Numbered from the stretch's first letter, positions 36,432 through 46,592 are shown. The stretch: 64,000 bases of DNA from GCA-2746795 sp963747345 (GCA_963747345.1 CAVVFA010000030.1:124001-188000), one strand, 5' to 3'. Program-made: numbers and translations. Notes: a model not told the origin generated them from the sequence alone.

Positions 36432-36794
36432 CTACTTTAATAAATGTTCTATTTCTTCCAATAAACGTGGAAAATCTACCGGTTTTGGCAAATAGCCATC
36501 ACAGCCTGCCGCCAGACTATCCTCTTTATCACCAATGAGCGCATGAGCAGTCAGCGCGATAACAGGTATATCCTGTGTTTCGGGGTTGCTTTTCAACTGT
36601 CTCGTAGCTTCCCAGCCGTCTAAAACAGGCAGCCGCATATCCATGAGAATTATAGCTGGTTTTTCTGCACGAGCTTTCTCAATTCCTTCCTGTCCATTGC
36701 CCGCCAGAATGACATCAAAATTTCTCAATTCTAGCCGTTCCGCCAAAATATCTTGCAGCATATCATCATCTTCAACAAGTAGTATTCGTATCAT
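36432..36794 (-). CDS. CheY-like response regulator
   Basis: 120-residue receiver: LLVEDDDMLQD, phospho-Asp in IILMDMRLPVLDG (near 52), Thr in ALTAHAL and Lys in GYLPKPVDF. Resembles receivers that work in multistep kinase systems. Its start lies two bases after the end of the kinase at 36797. Confidence 0.92.
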   Translation of the reverse strand: MIRILLVEDDDMLQDILAERLELRNFDVILAGNGQEGIEKARAEKPAIILMDMRLPVLDGWEATRQLKSNPETQDIPVIALTAHALIGDKEDSLAAGCDGYLPKPVDFPRLLEEIEHLLK

Positions 36795-36796
36795 TC

Positions 36797-38938
36797 TTAA
36801 CCTCTAAAGGAGTCTGCTTCTTCATTTTCAATGGGCAGTCGCACGGTGAATGTGGCGCCTTCCCCTGGCAGGCTTTTTACAGCAATCGTGCCATTCATCA
36901 TCGCAATGAGGCGGTTTGTGATGGCAAGCCCTAGACCTGTGCCGCCATATTCGCGTGTCAGAGAATCATCTGCTTGGGCAAATGGCTCAAATAAGTGGGG
37001 AATATCTTCTGGCGACATGCCAATACCGGCGTCTGTCACTTGGAATACAAGTTCCTCATTCCCCTGTGCTGTTGTTTCTCTCGTCACGTGTAAGGAGACT
37101 TCTGCATCTGTTGTAAATTTACCCGCATTGCTGAGTAAGTTGGTTAGAATTTGTTTGATCTTCGTGGCATCGCCGACCATATCTCCCAAATTATCGGCCG
37201 TTTCTATAACAAAGCGATTGTTGTTGCGGGTTACTAGAGGGCGGACGGTAATAGCAAGCATACTAATCAACGATTGCACATCAAATAGGTTCTTGTGCAA
37301 TTCCATCTTCCCCGATTCAATCCGAGAAATATCCAAAATATCATTCAGAATGCTTAAGAGATGGTAGGCGGCTAATTCGATATTTTTTAGCCGCCCAGCT
37401 AGTTTTTCTTCGCCTTTCATGGTGGCCTGCTCATGAAGCATTTCACTATACCCAATGATGGCTGATAGCGGCGTACGGATTTCATGACTCATATTTGCCA
37501 GGAAGGTGCTTTTGGCTCGGTTAGCGGCTTCGGCTTCATCTCTCGCTTGGCGCAGCACAAATTCCGAATTTTTTCGTTCTGTGATGTCGCTAATAACAGC
37601 TTGGATGGCAGGTGCGCCCTGGTATTGGATTTGAGTGGCTGAAAATTCAAGCCAATGCACAGCGTCTTGAAAGCCAAGAAAGCGTAGTTCAATGTGAGAA
37701 GCATTGGAGATAGAAGTGAGCAGCGTGGGTAAATCTTCTGGGTGAATATTATGCATCAATTTGCTGATAGGCGCTGAGATAAGTTCTTCTAATGGGATAT
37801 TGGTGATTTCAGACAAGGCAGGGTTAGCAAATTGAATTTTCATGTCCTGGAGAATAACCAAGCCCTGCGATGTTTGATTGACCAAGGTGTAATAGGCATC
37901 TTCTGTATGTTTCCGTTTTGTAATATCCCGCAATAGGATTAGTCTACCAGTTCGTTTGCCCTGTTTGTTTAGTAAGGGTGTGATTTGTAAATCATAATAA
38001 AAAGTTTGGTCTCCGTGCGTAACCACAATTTCATCACTAACTTGATCCATATGCTGGTAGGGGGCGGCCACATCCTGCCAGGGAGCCAAGACATCTTCTG
38101 CCAATAAGCCGATAATATCATCGACACGCTGGTTGATGATTCTTTCTGCGGCCGGGTTCATATCTACAATTCGATTTTCATGGTCTAGTACCAACATGCC
38201 GTCTTTCATGTGCTCTACGACGGTGTCACGGGCAATGGGCATGATGTCCATGAGTCGGTAGCCAAATATGGCCCAGCCCCAGAGCAAACCTGTGGCAAAA
38301 AAGGCGAGTGCTGTGGGGTCTACGATGGTTGCGCCCGGCCAAAACAGATAGACGATATTGGTTATCCAGGGAATCATGGCGGCAATGAGGATGATGGTTA
38401 GTTGTCGTCGGTAGAGGCCAGCGGCTGTGCGGAATTTGAGAAATAAGATGATGGTACCAGCTAAAAGCAACAGGTAGGAATAGATGGCATGGATCCAAAA
38501 GGCTGGCCCATAAACAAATGTGGCTTCAGGTATTGGCTGGCTGAAATCATAGCTAACTTGGGTGTAGAAGAATTCAAAGCGAACGCTTGTCCACAACAAA
38601 ATTTGCACGAGGATGGGTTCTATACTCAACAGCCCGATTGTTTTCCAGGAGAGCCAGTTTGACCGGCCTGTGTATTCAAGGGAAAACAGCAAGAAGGCAG
38701 CGGGAACGAGCGCAATGCCTATGTAGGCGATGTTGCCCCACATGAATCGGGTGGCTGAATCCATGGCAAGGAACTCAAACATGTAGCCAAACAGCCAGAT
38801 AAAGACGGAAAACATCATGAGACTAAAGCTAAATGCACCGGTTCTTGGGCGCTGTCGCCAGGCGTAAATGGCGCAGATGAGGGAGATGAGTGCCGCTGTA
38901 AAGAGAATGATGAAAGGGAATAGGAGCAGTGTATTCAT
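36797..38938 (-). CDS. 7TM-sensor PAS-PAS histidine kinase
   Basis: 713 residues. N-terminal seven-helix sensor (about 5-225; histidine-kinase 7TM type), PAS 1 (about 235-345), PAS 2 (about 350-465), HisKA with SHEIRTPLSAIIGYSEML (near 490), HATPase with NLLSNAGKFT, DAGIGM and GGTGLGLAI. Unlike many hybrid kinases it has no attached receiver; the receivers are separate downstream genes. The C-terminal two thirds match the partial kinase at the left edge of the window. Signal unknown: a small hydrophobic ligand or membrane state is plausible. Confidence 0.93.
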   Translation of the reverse strand: MNTLLLFPFIILFTAALISLICAIYAWRQRPRTGAFSFSLMMFSVFIWLFGYMFEFLAMDSATRFMWGNIAYIGIALVPAAFLLFSLEYTGRSNWLSWKTIGLLSIEPILVQILLWTSVRFEFFYTQVSYDFSQPIPEATFVYGPAFWIHAIYSYLLLLAGTIILFLKFRTAAGLYRRQLTIILIAAMIPWITNIVYLFWPGATIVDPTALAFFATGLLWGWAIFGYRLMDIMPIARDTVVEHMKDGMLVLDHENRIVDMNPAAERIINQRVDDIIGLLAEDVLAPWQDVAAPYQHMDQVSDEIVVTHGDQTFYYDLQITPLLNKQGKRTGRLILLRDITKRKHTEDAYYTLVNQTSQGLVILQDMKIQFANPALSEITNIPLEELISAPISKLMHNIHPEDLPTLLTSISNASHIELRFLGFQDAVHWLEFSATQIQYQGAPAIQAVISDITERKNSEFVLRQARDEAEAANRAKSTFLANMSHEIRTPLSAIIGYSEMLHEQATMKGEEKLAGRLKNIELAAYHLLSILNDILDISRIESGKMELHKNLFDVQSLISMLAITVRPLVTRNNNRFVIETADNLGDMVGDATKIKQILTNLLSNAGKFTTDAEVSLHVTRETTAQGNEELVFQVTDAGIGMSPEDIPHLFEPFAQADDSLTREYGGTGLGLAITNRLIAMMNGTIAVKSLPGEGATFTVRLPIENEEADSFRG

Positions 38939-38940
38939 GC

Positions 38941-41305
38941 TTATTGAACCTTGGTTATCTCGGTTTGGTTTGATTGTGGGGCTATCCGGGGCAAGCTGAC
39001 GGTGAATAGACTGCCATGCCCCAACTTGCTTTCTACGTTGATATGCCCGCCCATCATGTGAGCGAAGTTTTGGCTGATGGTTAAGCCTAAGCCGGTGCCA
39101 CCTGTTTGTGCCGGATCGTTTTCGTTGACTTGGGTAAAGGGTTTGAAAAGTTGGGGCAGCTCTTCAGCGGGGATGCCGATGCCATTGTCCTGGATTTTGA
39201 AGAGGATGAAGGATGGATTGGAAACGGCCGTTTCCCCCACCACCGTTACTGATATTTTCCCATCCTTAGTAAATTTAGCCGAATTGCCCAATAAGTTGAG
39301 CAAGATTTGGGTGACACGGGTTGGATCTGTCGTCATCGAGCCAATATCTGGTGGACAATTAACAGTCAGCGTGTTTCCATTCTTGTCTATAAGTGATTCA
39401 GCGGTACCCGCAACCCCGTCTAGCATCTCGATAACAGAAAATGTCTTCGGATATATCGTCATTTTTCCGGCTTCAATCTTCGATAAATCGAGAATATCAC
39501 TAATAACCGTCACCAAATGATGGGCGGCCGTGCCGATTTTTTGCAAGCGAGGTTCCATGAAAGTAATCGTTTTCTGATTGTTGTCCGTTTGCATGCCCAG
39601 CCATTCCTGCAACAGTTCACTGTAGCCGATAATCGCGGACAACGGCGTGCGCAGTTCATGGGTCATGTTGGCTAAAAAGACACTTTTTGCGCGATTTGCT
39701 AGTTCAGCTTCATTTTTTGCTTGTGATAATTCAAGAATCAACTGCTGCTGCGTATCTACCATTTGTATATTACGCAGCGCCAGACGCCATCTGATCTACG
39801 GCCGCTTGCATCAACTGCAAATCATCTTGTTCAAAGAAATGTTTGTGACTGTGAGTGAGGGTAAGCAGCCCTAACAGTTGAGAACCAGTAATAATGGGAA
39901 CAGCCATAACAGACAATGCTTGATAGGGTTGATCCGGCAGTGTCACCCAGCGTTCATCTTGCGTAGCATCTGGAATGAGCGCGGCTTGACGGTGTAGATT
40001 GACCCACCCAGCCAACCCATGACTCATGACATCTGTTTCAATAATACGTTTTTCTTCGACAGGAAGATCCCCTCTGGCTAAAAAGCTGTTGACGACATTG
40101 CCCTGGCTGTCTAAAAGAAATAGACTGCCTGCTTCTGCGCCTGTGAGACTTAACGCACTTTGTACTGTTTCTCTTAGGGAGTCATGGATGCTATCATGCC
40201 CTAAGACAAAGTGCGTGATTTCAACGAGGTTCTCAAAGAGTTGCTTCTGTTTTGTCAGGGCAATTTCTGCTAATTTGCGTTCTGTGATTTCATGAAAAAC
40301 CAGCGTGCGCCCAATAAGATATTCTCTGTGATCGTACAAAGGTGTGACATGCAGGTCGACATAGCAAGGTTTGTCTGGGCGGCTTAAATTGATTTCGCCG
40401 TGAGTGTAATCGAACTGTTGATAGTTTTGCAGATGAGCGAGAGAACCCGTGAAGAGAGTAACTGTATTTTGACCCAAAGCTGTACTGGCAGAAATATTAA
40501 GAAGGGCTGCGGCGGAATCGTTAATATCAATGATTCGTTCGGTGCGATTGAGCACTAAAATGCCGCCAGCCATTTGCTCCAGTATTTGGTTACGGGCAAC
40601 GGGCGTAATGTCGAGTAATTGAACGCGGTTCAAACTCCAGCCCATGACAAACCCCGTTAGCGCAAAGCCAAAGGGGGTTAGATCTAAATTAGAGATTAAA
40701 CTGATGCCTAATATGTAAAAAATATTACCTAACCAAGGAAACAGGGTGGCTAATACCAGTAGTTGGATTTGTTTTTTATATAGGTCTGGAACGCGGCGAG
40801 CGAGATCGATGAGAATAAATGTACTCGCTAATAGTGCTACATAAGAATAAATAATGATTAGCCAGAATACGGGGCCATAAGTGAAGGTCAATACGGAGAA
40901 TGGGCCACTGCTGTCAACAGAAATTTCTTGCCAAAGTAGGCCGGTGCGTGGTTCAAGCCAGGCAATGATGATGGTAAAAACAGGGATAATAAATAGAAGG
41001 CTGTAAAAATAGGTGGGTGGCCGCCAACGACGAGCGTATTGTAGACAAAAAATGAGGCAGAAAGTGGCAACTGTCGATATGCCCAGGTATTGAACTTTGG
41101 CCCAAAAGAGCATGACGGCTGGCTCTTCGGCTAAAATTTCCATGCCATAAGCAAAACACCATAGTCCAGAGGCGACCATATAGAGCGCAAACGTAATGGT
41201 GCCTACGCCTGGACGTCTCTGCCAAGCCATATAGGCCAGTACAGCAGAAAAGGCGGCAGCCCCAAAAAGGGGAAGTGTGTAGATGAGGGTAGTTTGCCAA
41301 TCCAT
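38941..41305 (-). CDS. 7TM-PAS-GAF histidine kinase split by a frameshift
   Basis: Two frames join into one kinase of about 787 residues. First frame (from ATG 41305): 7TM sensor (about 5-225), PAS (about 235-345), GAF (about 360-505), ending in DQMASGAA. Second frame: HisKA with THELRTPLSAIIGYSEL and HATPase with NLLGNSAKFT, DNGIGI and GGTGLGLTI. Dropping one T near 39787 (GCGTCTGGCG) gives DQMALALRNIQMVDTQQQL, the normal GAF-to-HisKA linker, so the genes are not truly separate. It lies between two other kinases on the same strand. Confidence 0.9.
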
Positions 41306-41324
41306 TGTTGTTTGTTGGTGCAGC

Positions 41325-42908
41325 CTAGACGAGTATGGTGCCGTTTTGGGATTGTTTAGTTGGGTTGGATGCCAAAAGGGGTTCGTTTGTTTGAATAGCT
41401 GGTAATTGGAAGTAGAAGGTAGACCCTTCGTTGAGTTTGCTGGTGAACCAAATCTTGCCGTCTTGCAGTTCCATGAGCATTTTGGTGATATTTAAACCAA
41501 GGCCTGTGCCGGTAACGGCCGTTACCCCATCCTGATCCGTGCGGTAAAACTGAGTGAAGATTTTGCTCTGGTCTTTCTCGGGAATACCAATGCCGTTATC
41601 CTGCACGGCCACTTCCACAAAACAGGCATCATCCTCATAAACAGTGCGGGCTGTGACCCATATGCTGCCTTCCTTTGGCACATATTTATGGGCATTGCTC
41701 AAGAGATTATGCAATATCTGGATGATGCGTTTGTGGTCTGCCCAGAGAGGGGGTAAATCGGGAGGAAGGGTGATGGTGCAAGTTTGGCTTTTGGCCTGGA
41801 ACTGGCTTTCCAGCGAAGCATAGACATTTGCTGCCGCTTCTGGTAATGAGACAGTTTCCAACGCTAGTTTGATATTTTTCGTTTCAATGCGGGTGATGTC
41901 ATCGAGTTCAGAGATGAGCGTATTCATGCGCATGACAGCATCTTCCATCGTGTCAATGAATTTCACCTGTTTCTCAGAGACCTCGCCTTCGTTGATGAGA
42001 ACAAATAATTCCAGATAAGAGCGCATCACGGTGAGTGGCGATTTTAGTTCGTGCGATACCATCGCTACAAATTCAGTTTTGGCACGATTGGCAGCTTGAA
42101 TTTGGGCGTGCATCTGGGCATTGTTGATAGCGACAGCCGCATGGCTGCAAAGTCTCATTAAAAAGTGCTGATCTTGGTCGGTGAAAGGCCACCTGCTTTC
42201 TAAGACGATGAGGCCGAGCAGCACATCTTCATAGCGGCGGATGGGGGCGTAAAGCTGGTAGTTGTCGCCCGCTTTATGTGTGAAGATGGTGTCAAATTGG
42301 GCGGGGTCTTGGGGGAAAACGGCCGTTTCCCCGCCTATCTCTGCCCATGATTCAAAATGCGCATCAACCCAGCGCCCCACCGCGCCACGCGCCGCACCCG
42401 TTTGCTGTAACGCCCAATTCAGCGTAATGGTAGCCACCTTTTCTAGATCAAGCGTCTTGTTTAAAGCACGGTCTAATTGTTGTAGCGTTGCCAACTCCTC
42501 ACCAAAAAGGCGTTCCTGGTCTTGCAGGCGTTTCTTTTCTAAAACAGCATTGATACGCGCCCAAAAAAGCGCATTGTTAATCGGCTTAAACAAACAATCT
42601 TCAGCCCCCAATCCGATACAGCGCACCACATTGTCCATATCCGTTAGCGCCGACATGACAATGGCCGGGGTGCGACTTAGCTCAGGGTCATCTTTCATCT
42701 GTTGCAGCACTTCATACCCGTTCATCACAGGCATCATAATATCCAGGAGCATCAAATCGACAGTTTGCGACCGTAGCATAGTAAGCGCTTCCAGTCCGTT
42801 TTCGGCCGTAATAACTTGAAACCCCTCTATTTCCACATTGTCTACCACCAAATCACGGATGAGAAGGTTGTCATCGACAATAAGAATTGTGTATTGAGAA
42901 TTATCCAT
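41325..42908 (-). CDS. Receiver-GAF-histidine kinase (hybrid, N-terminal receiver)
   Basis: 527 residues, cytoplasmic. Receiver 5-120 with IVDDNLLIRD, LMLLDIMMPVMNG (phospho-Asp near 55) and LFKPINN; GAF-like domain about 145-275; HisKA with SHELKSPLTVMRSYLEL; HATPase with NLLSNAHKYV, DNGIGI, GTGLGLNI. A receiver at the N-terminus makes this a middle step of a phosphorelay: it can take phosphate and change kinase output. First gene of the apparent operon; its leader (42909-43316) has a 55-bp tandem repeat. Confidence 0.92.
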   Translation of the reverse strand: MDNSQYTILIVDDNLLIRDLVVDNVEIEGFQVITAENGLEALTMLRSQTVDLMLLDIMMPVMNGYEVLQQMKDDPELSRTPAIVMSALTDMDNVVRCIGLGAEDCLFKPINNALFWARINAVLEKKRLQDQERLFGEELATLQQLDRALNKTLDLEKVATITLNWALQQTGAARGAVGRWVDAHFESWAEIGGETAVFPQDPAQFDTIFTHKAGDNYQLYAPIRRYEDVLLGLIVLESRWPFTDQDQHFLMRLCSHAAVAINNAQMHAQIQAANRAKTEFVAMVSHELKSPLTVMRSYLELFVLINEGEVSEKQVKFIDTMEDAVMRMNTLISELDDITRIETKNIKLALETVSLPEAAANVYASLESQFQAKSQTCTITLPPDLPPLWADHKRIIQILHNLLSNAHKYVPKEGSIWVTARTVYEDDACFVEVAVQDNGIGIPEKDQSKIFTQFYRTDQDGVTAVTGTGLGLNITKMLMELQDGKIWFTSKLNEGSTFYFQLPAIQTNEPLLASNPTKQSQNGTILV

Positions 42909-43087
42909 AATTTCTAAAAAGCCATCAGGGCATAGCCAGCGGGAAAGCCGTGCTTATCCAGGAAAATAGTTTTAAGGTAATTAAGGAGGGGCTACGGCAT
43001 GTGCATCGCTTTTCCCACACAGGAATGGTGCTACCCCACGCAACTGTCTATTTTACTAACTAATCCCCCAAAAGGAACATAGGCTTA

Positions 43088-43197
43088 TGGTCGTGGTTTG
43101 ATACCCATTCAGCACAGCGGTGCGACGCACTTTTATAGGACGTGGTCGTGGTTTGATAACCATTCAGCACAGCGGTGTGACCCACTTTTATAGCACG
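43088..43197. repeat. Two-copy 55-bp tandem repeat
   Basis: Copy one 43088-43142 and copy two 43143-43197, both starting TGGTCGTGGTTTGATA and containing ATTCAGCACAGCGGTG; roughly four mismatches. Each copy can form small hairpins (GCACCGCTGTGC). A third partial match, CTGAATGGGTTT, lies at 43212. Confidence 0.85.
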
Positions 43198-43223
43198 TCA
43201 TTTGTGTCGATCTGAATGGGTTT

Positions 43224-43279
43224 AAAAAAATAAAGGACGTAGAAAACGCATGGTCGGGATCGTCGCTTTCTACGTCCTT
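43224..43279 (-). terminator. Terminator of the DUF3048 gene
   Basis: Thirteen-base perfect arms AAGGACGTAGAAA (43233) and TTTCTACGTCCTT (43267), then on the minus strand a T-rich run. Confidence 0.85.
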
Positions 43280-43316
43280 CTGCTTGCCGATTTGTTGTCG
43301 GAAAGCGTGATTTTGC

Positions 43317-44538
43317 TTATTCAATTACCACATGGTTTTCATACCCGCGCCAAGTGGGTACAAATTGGAACCAACTGTTGCCAATTTGTAAGGGCATCGA
43401 ATTGCCGGCTCCATCAGAGAAGGTTAGCACATCATTACGCCCTTCGCGGTGCCAGTAGATGGGATACTGCTGTCCATCGCGTATCAAAATACCTGGCCCA
43501 GACCCCCATAACTGAATTTGTACCGATAAGGCCAAACATTCACCTTCTTTGCTGGCTTGTTCGCAAATATCAGGGTCTTGCACATGGTTAGGGGTGAGAA
43601 TGAGGATGTTGGCGGTACTGGCTTGCTCTCCATCATTGGCATCATAAATCGGTTCGCCATCAGCCCAACGGTAGTAACGGCCGTTTTCCTCATCATATTT
43701 CCATTCAACCACTTCCCAAATGTAATCAATCGTTATGTCTGTCGCCGGTTGTCCGCCTTCTGGTGGTTCGCTCGTGAAAGTCATAACCGTGTTGAAAATA
43801 GGAGGCGTGTTCAGGTCATTTTCTGCCAGGGTGTTGTGCAACCCTTCCGGGTTGACATACAACGTGTGTTCGATGTCTTTATTCTGATTCCGTATCTCGA
43901 TAATAGCCTTCTGTATTGGAACGGATGATACGTGGTCGGAAATCGGATGAGAACAGACGCTGGCTGACGCCCACACTCGCCCCAGAATAAGCGAGACCGG
44001 CATCATACATAGCCGGCAACTCTAAATCAATGAGGCGGGCGCTGCGCACCGGCCCTACTTTCTCCGGCCATTTCCCATAGAAAATACCGGTCAGCCGCGT
44101 GACCGCCCCTTCGGCTAGATGCTCAACCATAATGGCGGCATCATTCAAGCCAGATTGAGGGCGCACCTGTCCAGGCGGCGAGTTGGAAATTTTGATGGCT
44201 AACGGCCGTTGTGCCAAATCATCTGGGTTCTCAACAATCTCACCCGTGAGCGGGTTGCGATTGTCGCCAAAATCCTCAGCCGTCATCAGGACGATGGGGC
44301 CATCCTCCACCACTTCCGGTTCCGCTACGATAGGCGTACTCGTGACGGCGGGAGCCATTGTCGGCGGTGGAGGAAGCGTAGGTTTTTCCTCGGGCGCGGA
44401 AACGGTTGGTTCGATAATTTCAGCAGCTGTTTCTTCTGCTGGCGCGGGGATGGGGGTCGGGATAGCTTCTTCCTTACCACAGGCTGCCAACAGCGTCAGC
44501 AGCAGGGCAAGTACAATTAATAAACTCCATTTTTTCAT
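43317..44538 (-). CDS. DUF3048 lipoprotein, split by a frameshift
   Basis: Joined length about 406 residues. The ATG at 44538 gives MKKWSLLIVLALLLTLLAAC, a lipoprotein signal with lipobox LLAAC. A Pro/Glu-rich linker follows, then the DUF3048 N-terminal domain (NPLTGEIV, RPLAIKISNSP, QSGLNDAAIMVEHL, GPVRSARLIDLELP, YSGASVG). The first frame ends at 43879 in DTESE; the second resumes with KDIEHTLYVNPEGL and continues through the C-terminal DUF3048 domain (GRYYRWADGEPIYDAN, IQLWGSGPGILIRDG). One surplus base near 43888 explains it. Surface or periplasmic; function of the family unknown (a YerB relative). Confidence 0.85.
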
Positions 44539-44613
44539 CTTCAATTTAAAGCCTCTGCAAAATTTTTAGGGATTGTCCATTTGTAGTTCAAAAATTTATA
44601 ATGAACCAATCAA

Positions 44614-44646
44614 AAACCTGACAGATTCTTAAAACCTGTCAGGTTT
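44614..44646 (-). terminator. Hairpin below the cysteine desulfurase gene
   Basis: AAACCTGACAG / CTGTCAGGTTT perfect eleven-base arms, loop 11 bases, followed on the minus strand by five T. Related to the short hairpin at 5940. Confidence 0.7.
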
Positions 44647-44682
44647 GGTTAACGAGCAAGCTGGTAATTCTATAAAAGTTCT

Positions 44683-46098
44683 TTATTCAAGCAAGAAATA
44701 GTCAGCGAAGGCATCCTCATAGCCAACCGGCGTGTATTCACCCGATGCGCAGTCTACCACATAGTCGCCCACATAATCGCCAGTGGCGATACGATGCAAC
44801 ATCGTCACCAGCTTATCCACATCTTCTGTATTGTTATAACAGCCAAAGCTGGCTCGAACCATACCGGGCATCTCCGATTTGTCGCCGGAAAGCAGTTGTT
44901 TCTGCCACGTTTGGGCGGTTGCTTCATCCAGTTGCAGCAAATGGACCACATAGGGATGGGCGCAGAAGCAACCGCTGCGCACGCCAATGCCGCCTTCGTA
45001 GCCCAAAATGGCAGCCAATTTAAAGTGAGAAATGCCTTCCAAATTGAATGGAATCACGCCTACTTTTTGATTGGCGTTGGCGGGATTGGTTTCGCCATAA
45101 ATTTTGATGCCAGGCACTGTCGCCATTTGTTCCAGCGCATAGGTGATGAGTTCTTCCTCATGCGCGGCGATGGTATCCATGCCCACTTCCATGAGAACTT
45201 GGGCGGCGGCGGCCATCGCCACCGCGCCAACCACATTGGGACTGCCCGCCTCGTCACGGTCAGGCGCACCGGCCCAATGCACTTCATCCAGCGTCACCAC
45301 ATCCACCGTGCCGCCACCGACGTAATCAGGCGTGCCGTGGGCGAAGATAGATTTGGGGCCAACGAGCGCCCCTGTGCCGTAGGGCGCGTACATTTTATGA
45401 CCAGAGAGCACGACAAAATCGAGATGCTCCGGGTCATCGTCGGGGCGCATATCGACTTGACGGTGGGGGGCAAGTTGGGCGCTGTCGATAAGAATCATGG
45501 CGCCAGCGGCGTGGGCTTTGCGTGCCAGCCGGTGTATGGGCTGAATAAAGCCGCTGACGTTGGACGCGCCCGTCACCGCTACCAGGCCCACGCGACCGGC
45601 GTATTCTGCTAACAATTGATCGAAATGGTCTTCATCAAAACGGCCGTTTGCCAAAGCCCGCACATGGACACAAGTGGCGTGGGCACGCCACGGCAGATCG
45701 TTGGAATGGTGTTCCAACTGGGTGGTGATAACCACTTCGTTTTCCTTGAACGGGAAACGGTAGGAGAGTTTGTTGAGCGCCTCGGTGCTGTTTTTGCCGA
45801 AGATAACGGTGTTGGTCTCTAAATTTGCGTTCACAAATTTGCCAATGATTTCCCGCGATTGGTCATAGGCTTGGGTACTTAGCCGAGATTTAAACCCTGT
45901 GCCGCGATGGACGCTGGAGTAGTAGGGCATGAACTGGTTGATGGCATCCAACACTTGTTTTAAGGACGGGGTACTGGCGGCGTTGTCCAGGTTGACGTAG
46001 GGGGCAAAGGTGCCATCTAACAAAGGGACTTCTTTTTCCAGGCCAACGACATGGTTTCGTAGGTTAATGGATGCAGGGGGGGCTATTGTTTGGGTCAT
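44683..46098 (-). CDS. SufS/CsdA-like cysteine desulfurase (class V aminotransferase)
   Basis: 471 residues, PLP enzyme. Visible: NLDNAASTPSL at the start, TTQLEHHSNDLPW (His stacking on PLP), DSAQLAPHRQVDM (Asp-x-x-Gln/His), LSGHKMYAPYGTGALVG with the Schiff-base Lys (about residue 240) and GCFCAHPY with a Cys in the RSGxxCA loop (about 378). This pattern matches SufS-like desulfurases, which transfer sulfur from cysteine. No sufBCD, sufU or iscU neighbours are in the window, so a role outside iron-sulfur assembly is possible. About 60 residues longer than SufS, mostly at the C-terminus. Confidence 0.88.
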   Translation of the reverse strand: MTQTIAPPASINLRNHVVGLEKEVPLLDGTFAPYVNLDNAASTPSLKQVLDAINQFMPYYSSVHRGTGFKSRLSTQAYDQSREIIGKFVNANLETNTVIFGKNSTEALNKLSYRFPFKENEVVITTQLEHHSNDLPWRAHATCVHVRALANGRFDEDHFDQLLAEYAGRVGLVAVTGASNVSGFIQPIHRLARKAHAAGAMILIDSAQLAPHRQVDMRPDDDPEHLDFVVLSGHKMYAPYGTGALVGPKSIFAHGTPDYVGGGTVDVVTLDEVHWAGAPDRDEAGSPNVVGAVAMAAAAQVLMEVGMDTIAAHEEELITYALEQMATVPGIKIYGETNPANANQKVGVIPFNLEGISHFKLAAILGYEGGIGVRSGCFCAHPYVVHLLQLDEATAQTWQKQLLSGDKSEMPGMVRASFGCYNNTEDVDKLVTMLHRIATGDYVGDYVVDCASGEYTPVGYEDAFADYFLLE

Positions 46099-46368
46099 GG
46101 TGAACGCTCCTCGACGGGTAATTGATGTAGGCAGATTGATGAATTTTTGGCCTTATCGGGTATGGATGTAAACAGGGTTTGAAACGGGAAGAAATTAAAA
46201 ATGAGAGAGGAGGAACGTGGAGCGTTAAGACGTGAATCGCCGTGTCGAGTTGTTTCCCGACACGGGCCAATACAGGTGCAACAGTCAAATCTTCTCCAGT
46301 TCATTTCAAGATTATAACATGCTCTGTGCCTGGTGCGATGACTCTCATTACCTACACAGAACGAGTTT
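46099..46368. other. Leader of the desulfurase gene, no gene seen
   Basis: Contains GGAGGAACG near 46208 and a perfect eight-pair hairpin CCGTGTCG (46240) with CGACACGG (46258), loop ten bases, in the transcript leader of the minus-strand desulfurase. No open reading frame looks real. Confidence 0.5.
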
Positions 46369-46397
46369 TTGACACGAATCTGCTACAGGCTATAATA
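46369..46397 (+). promoter_or_regulatory. Consensus promoter for tRNA-Leu
   Basis: Perfect TTGACA at 46369-46374 and perfect TATAAT at 46392-46397, spacer 17; tRNA starts 13 bases later. Confidence 0.92.
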
Positions 46398-46409
46398 CTC
46401 CTCGCCTAG

Positions 46410-46491
46410 CCCAGGTGGCGGAACTGGCATACGCGGCAGGTTGAGGGCCTGTGCTCTTATGGGCGTGGAGGTTCGAGTCCTCTCCTGGGCA
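46410..46491 (+). tRNA. tRNA-Leu (GAG anticodon)
   Basis: Class II tRNA of 82 bases: acceptor GCCCAGG/CCTGGGC, anticodon loop TTGAGGG in GCAGG..CCTGT, long variable arm, T-arm GGAGG-TTCGAGT-CCTCT. Discriminator A; CCA not encoded. Confidence 0.95.
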
Positions 46492-46495
46492 TACA

Positions 46496-46528
46496 AGAGT
46501 CGAAGCAAGTTGCTTCGGCTCTTTTTTT
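46496..46528 (+). terminator. Terminator of tRNA-Leu
   Basis: AGAGTCGAAGCAA / TTGCTTCGGCTCT stem followed by seven T, starting four bases after the tRNA. Confidence 0.92.
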
Positions 46529-46592
46529 ATGTTGGCGTCGTGGGCGAGCCGGGGTGGAACGGCCGTTTCCTGTTTTGCCAGTGTATTAGCCC

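Larger units (their letters stand above)
42909..43316. other. Intergenic region above the sensory operon
   Basis: About 400 bases with no credible gene. From the left: a possible structured leader for the kinase operon at 42920-43075, with GGGAAAGCC/GGCTTTCCC-like complementary segments. Next comes the 55-bp tandem duplication at 43088-43197, then the terminator of the DUF3048 gene at 43224-43279. I cannot place a convincing -35/-10 pair for the minus-strand operon. The leader matches no riboswitch consensus I can recall. Confidence 0.5.

Noticed and set aside
38941..39762. Stand-alone soluble histidine kinase
   Set aside because: Removing one base at about 39787 joins it smoothly to the 7TM-PAS-GAF protein upstream, so it is the C-terminal part of one gene.
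42909..43075. Known riboswitch in the leader of the sensory operon
   Set aside because: Some complementary segments exist, but I could not match c-di-GMP, c-di-AMP, ZTP or glycine consensus features; only an unspecific structured leader can be suggested.
43088..43197. 55-bp direct repeat as a tandem riboswitch or CRISPR
   Set aside because: Only two copies with no spacer, and the sequence does not match the tandem glycine, c-di-GMP or other riboswitch consensus that I know.
44683..46098. Iron-sulfur (suf/isc) operon
   Set aside because: Only the desulfurase-like gene is present; no sufB, sufC, sufD or scaffold gene nearby.
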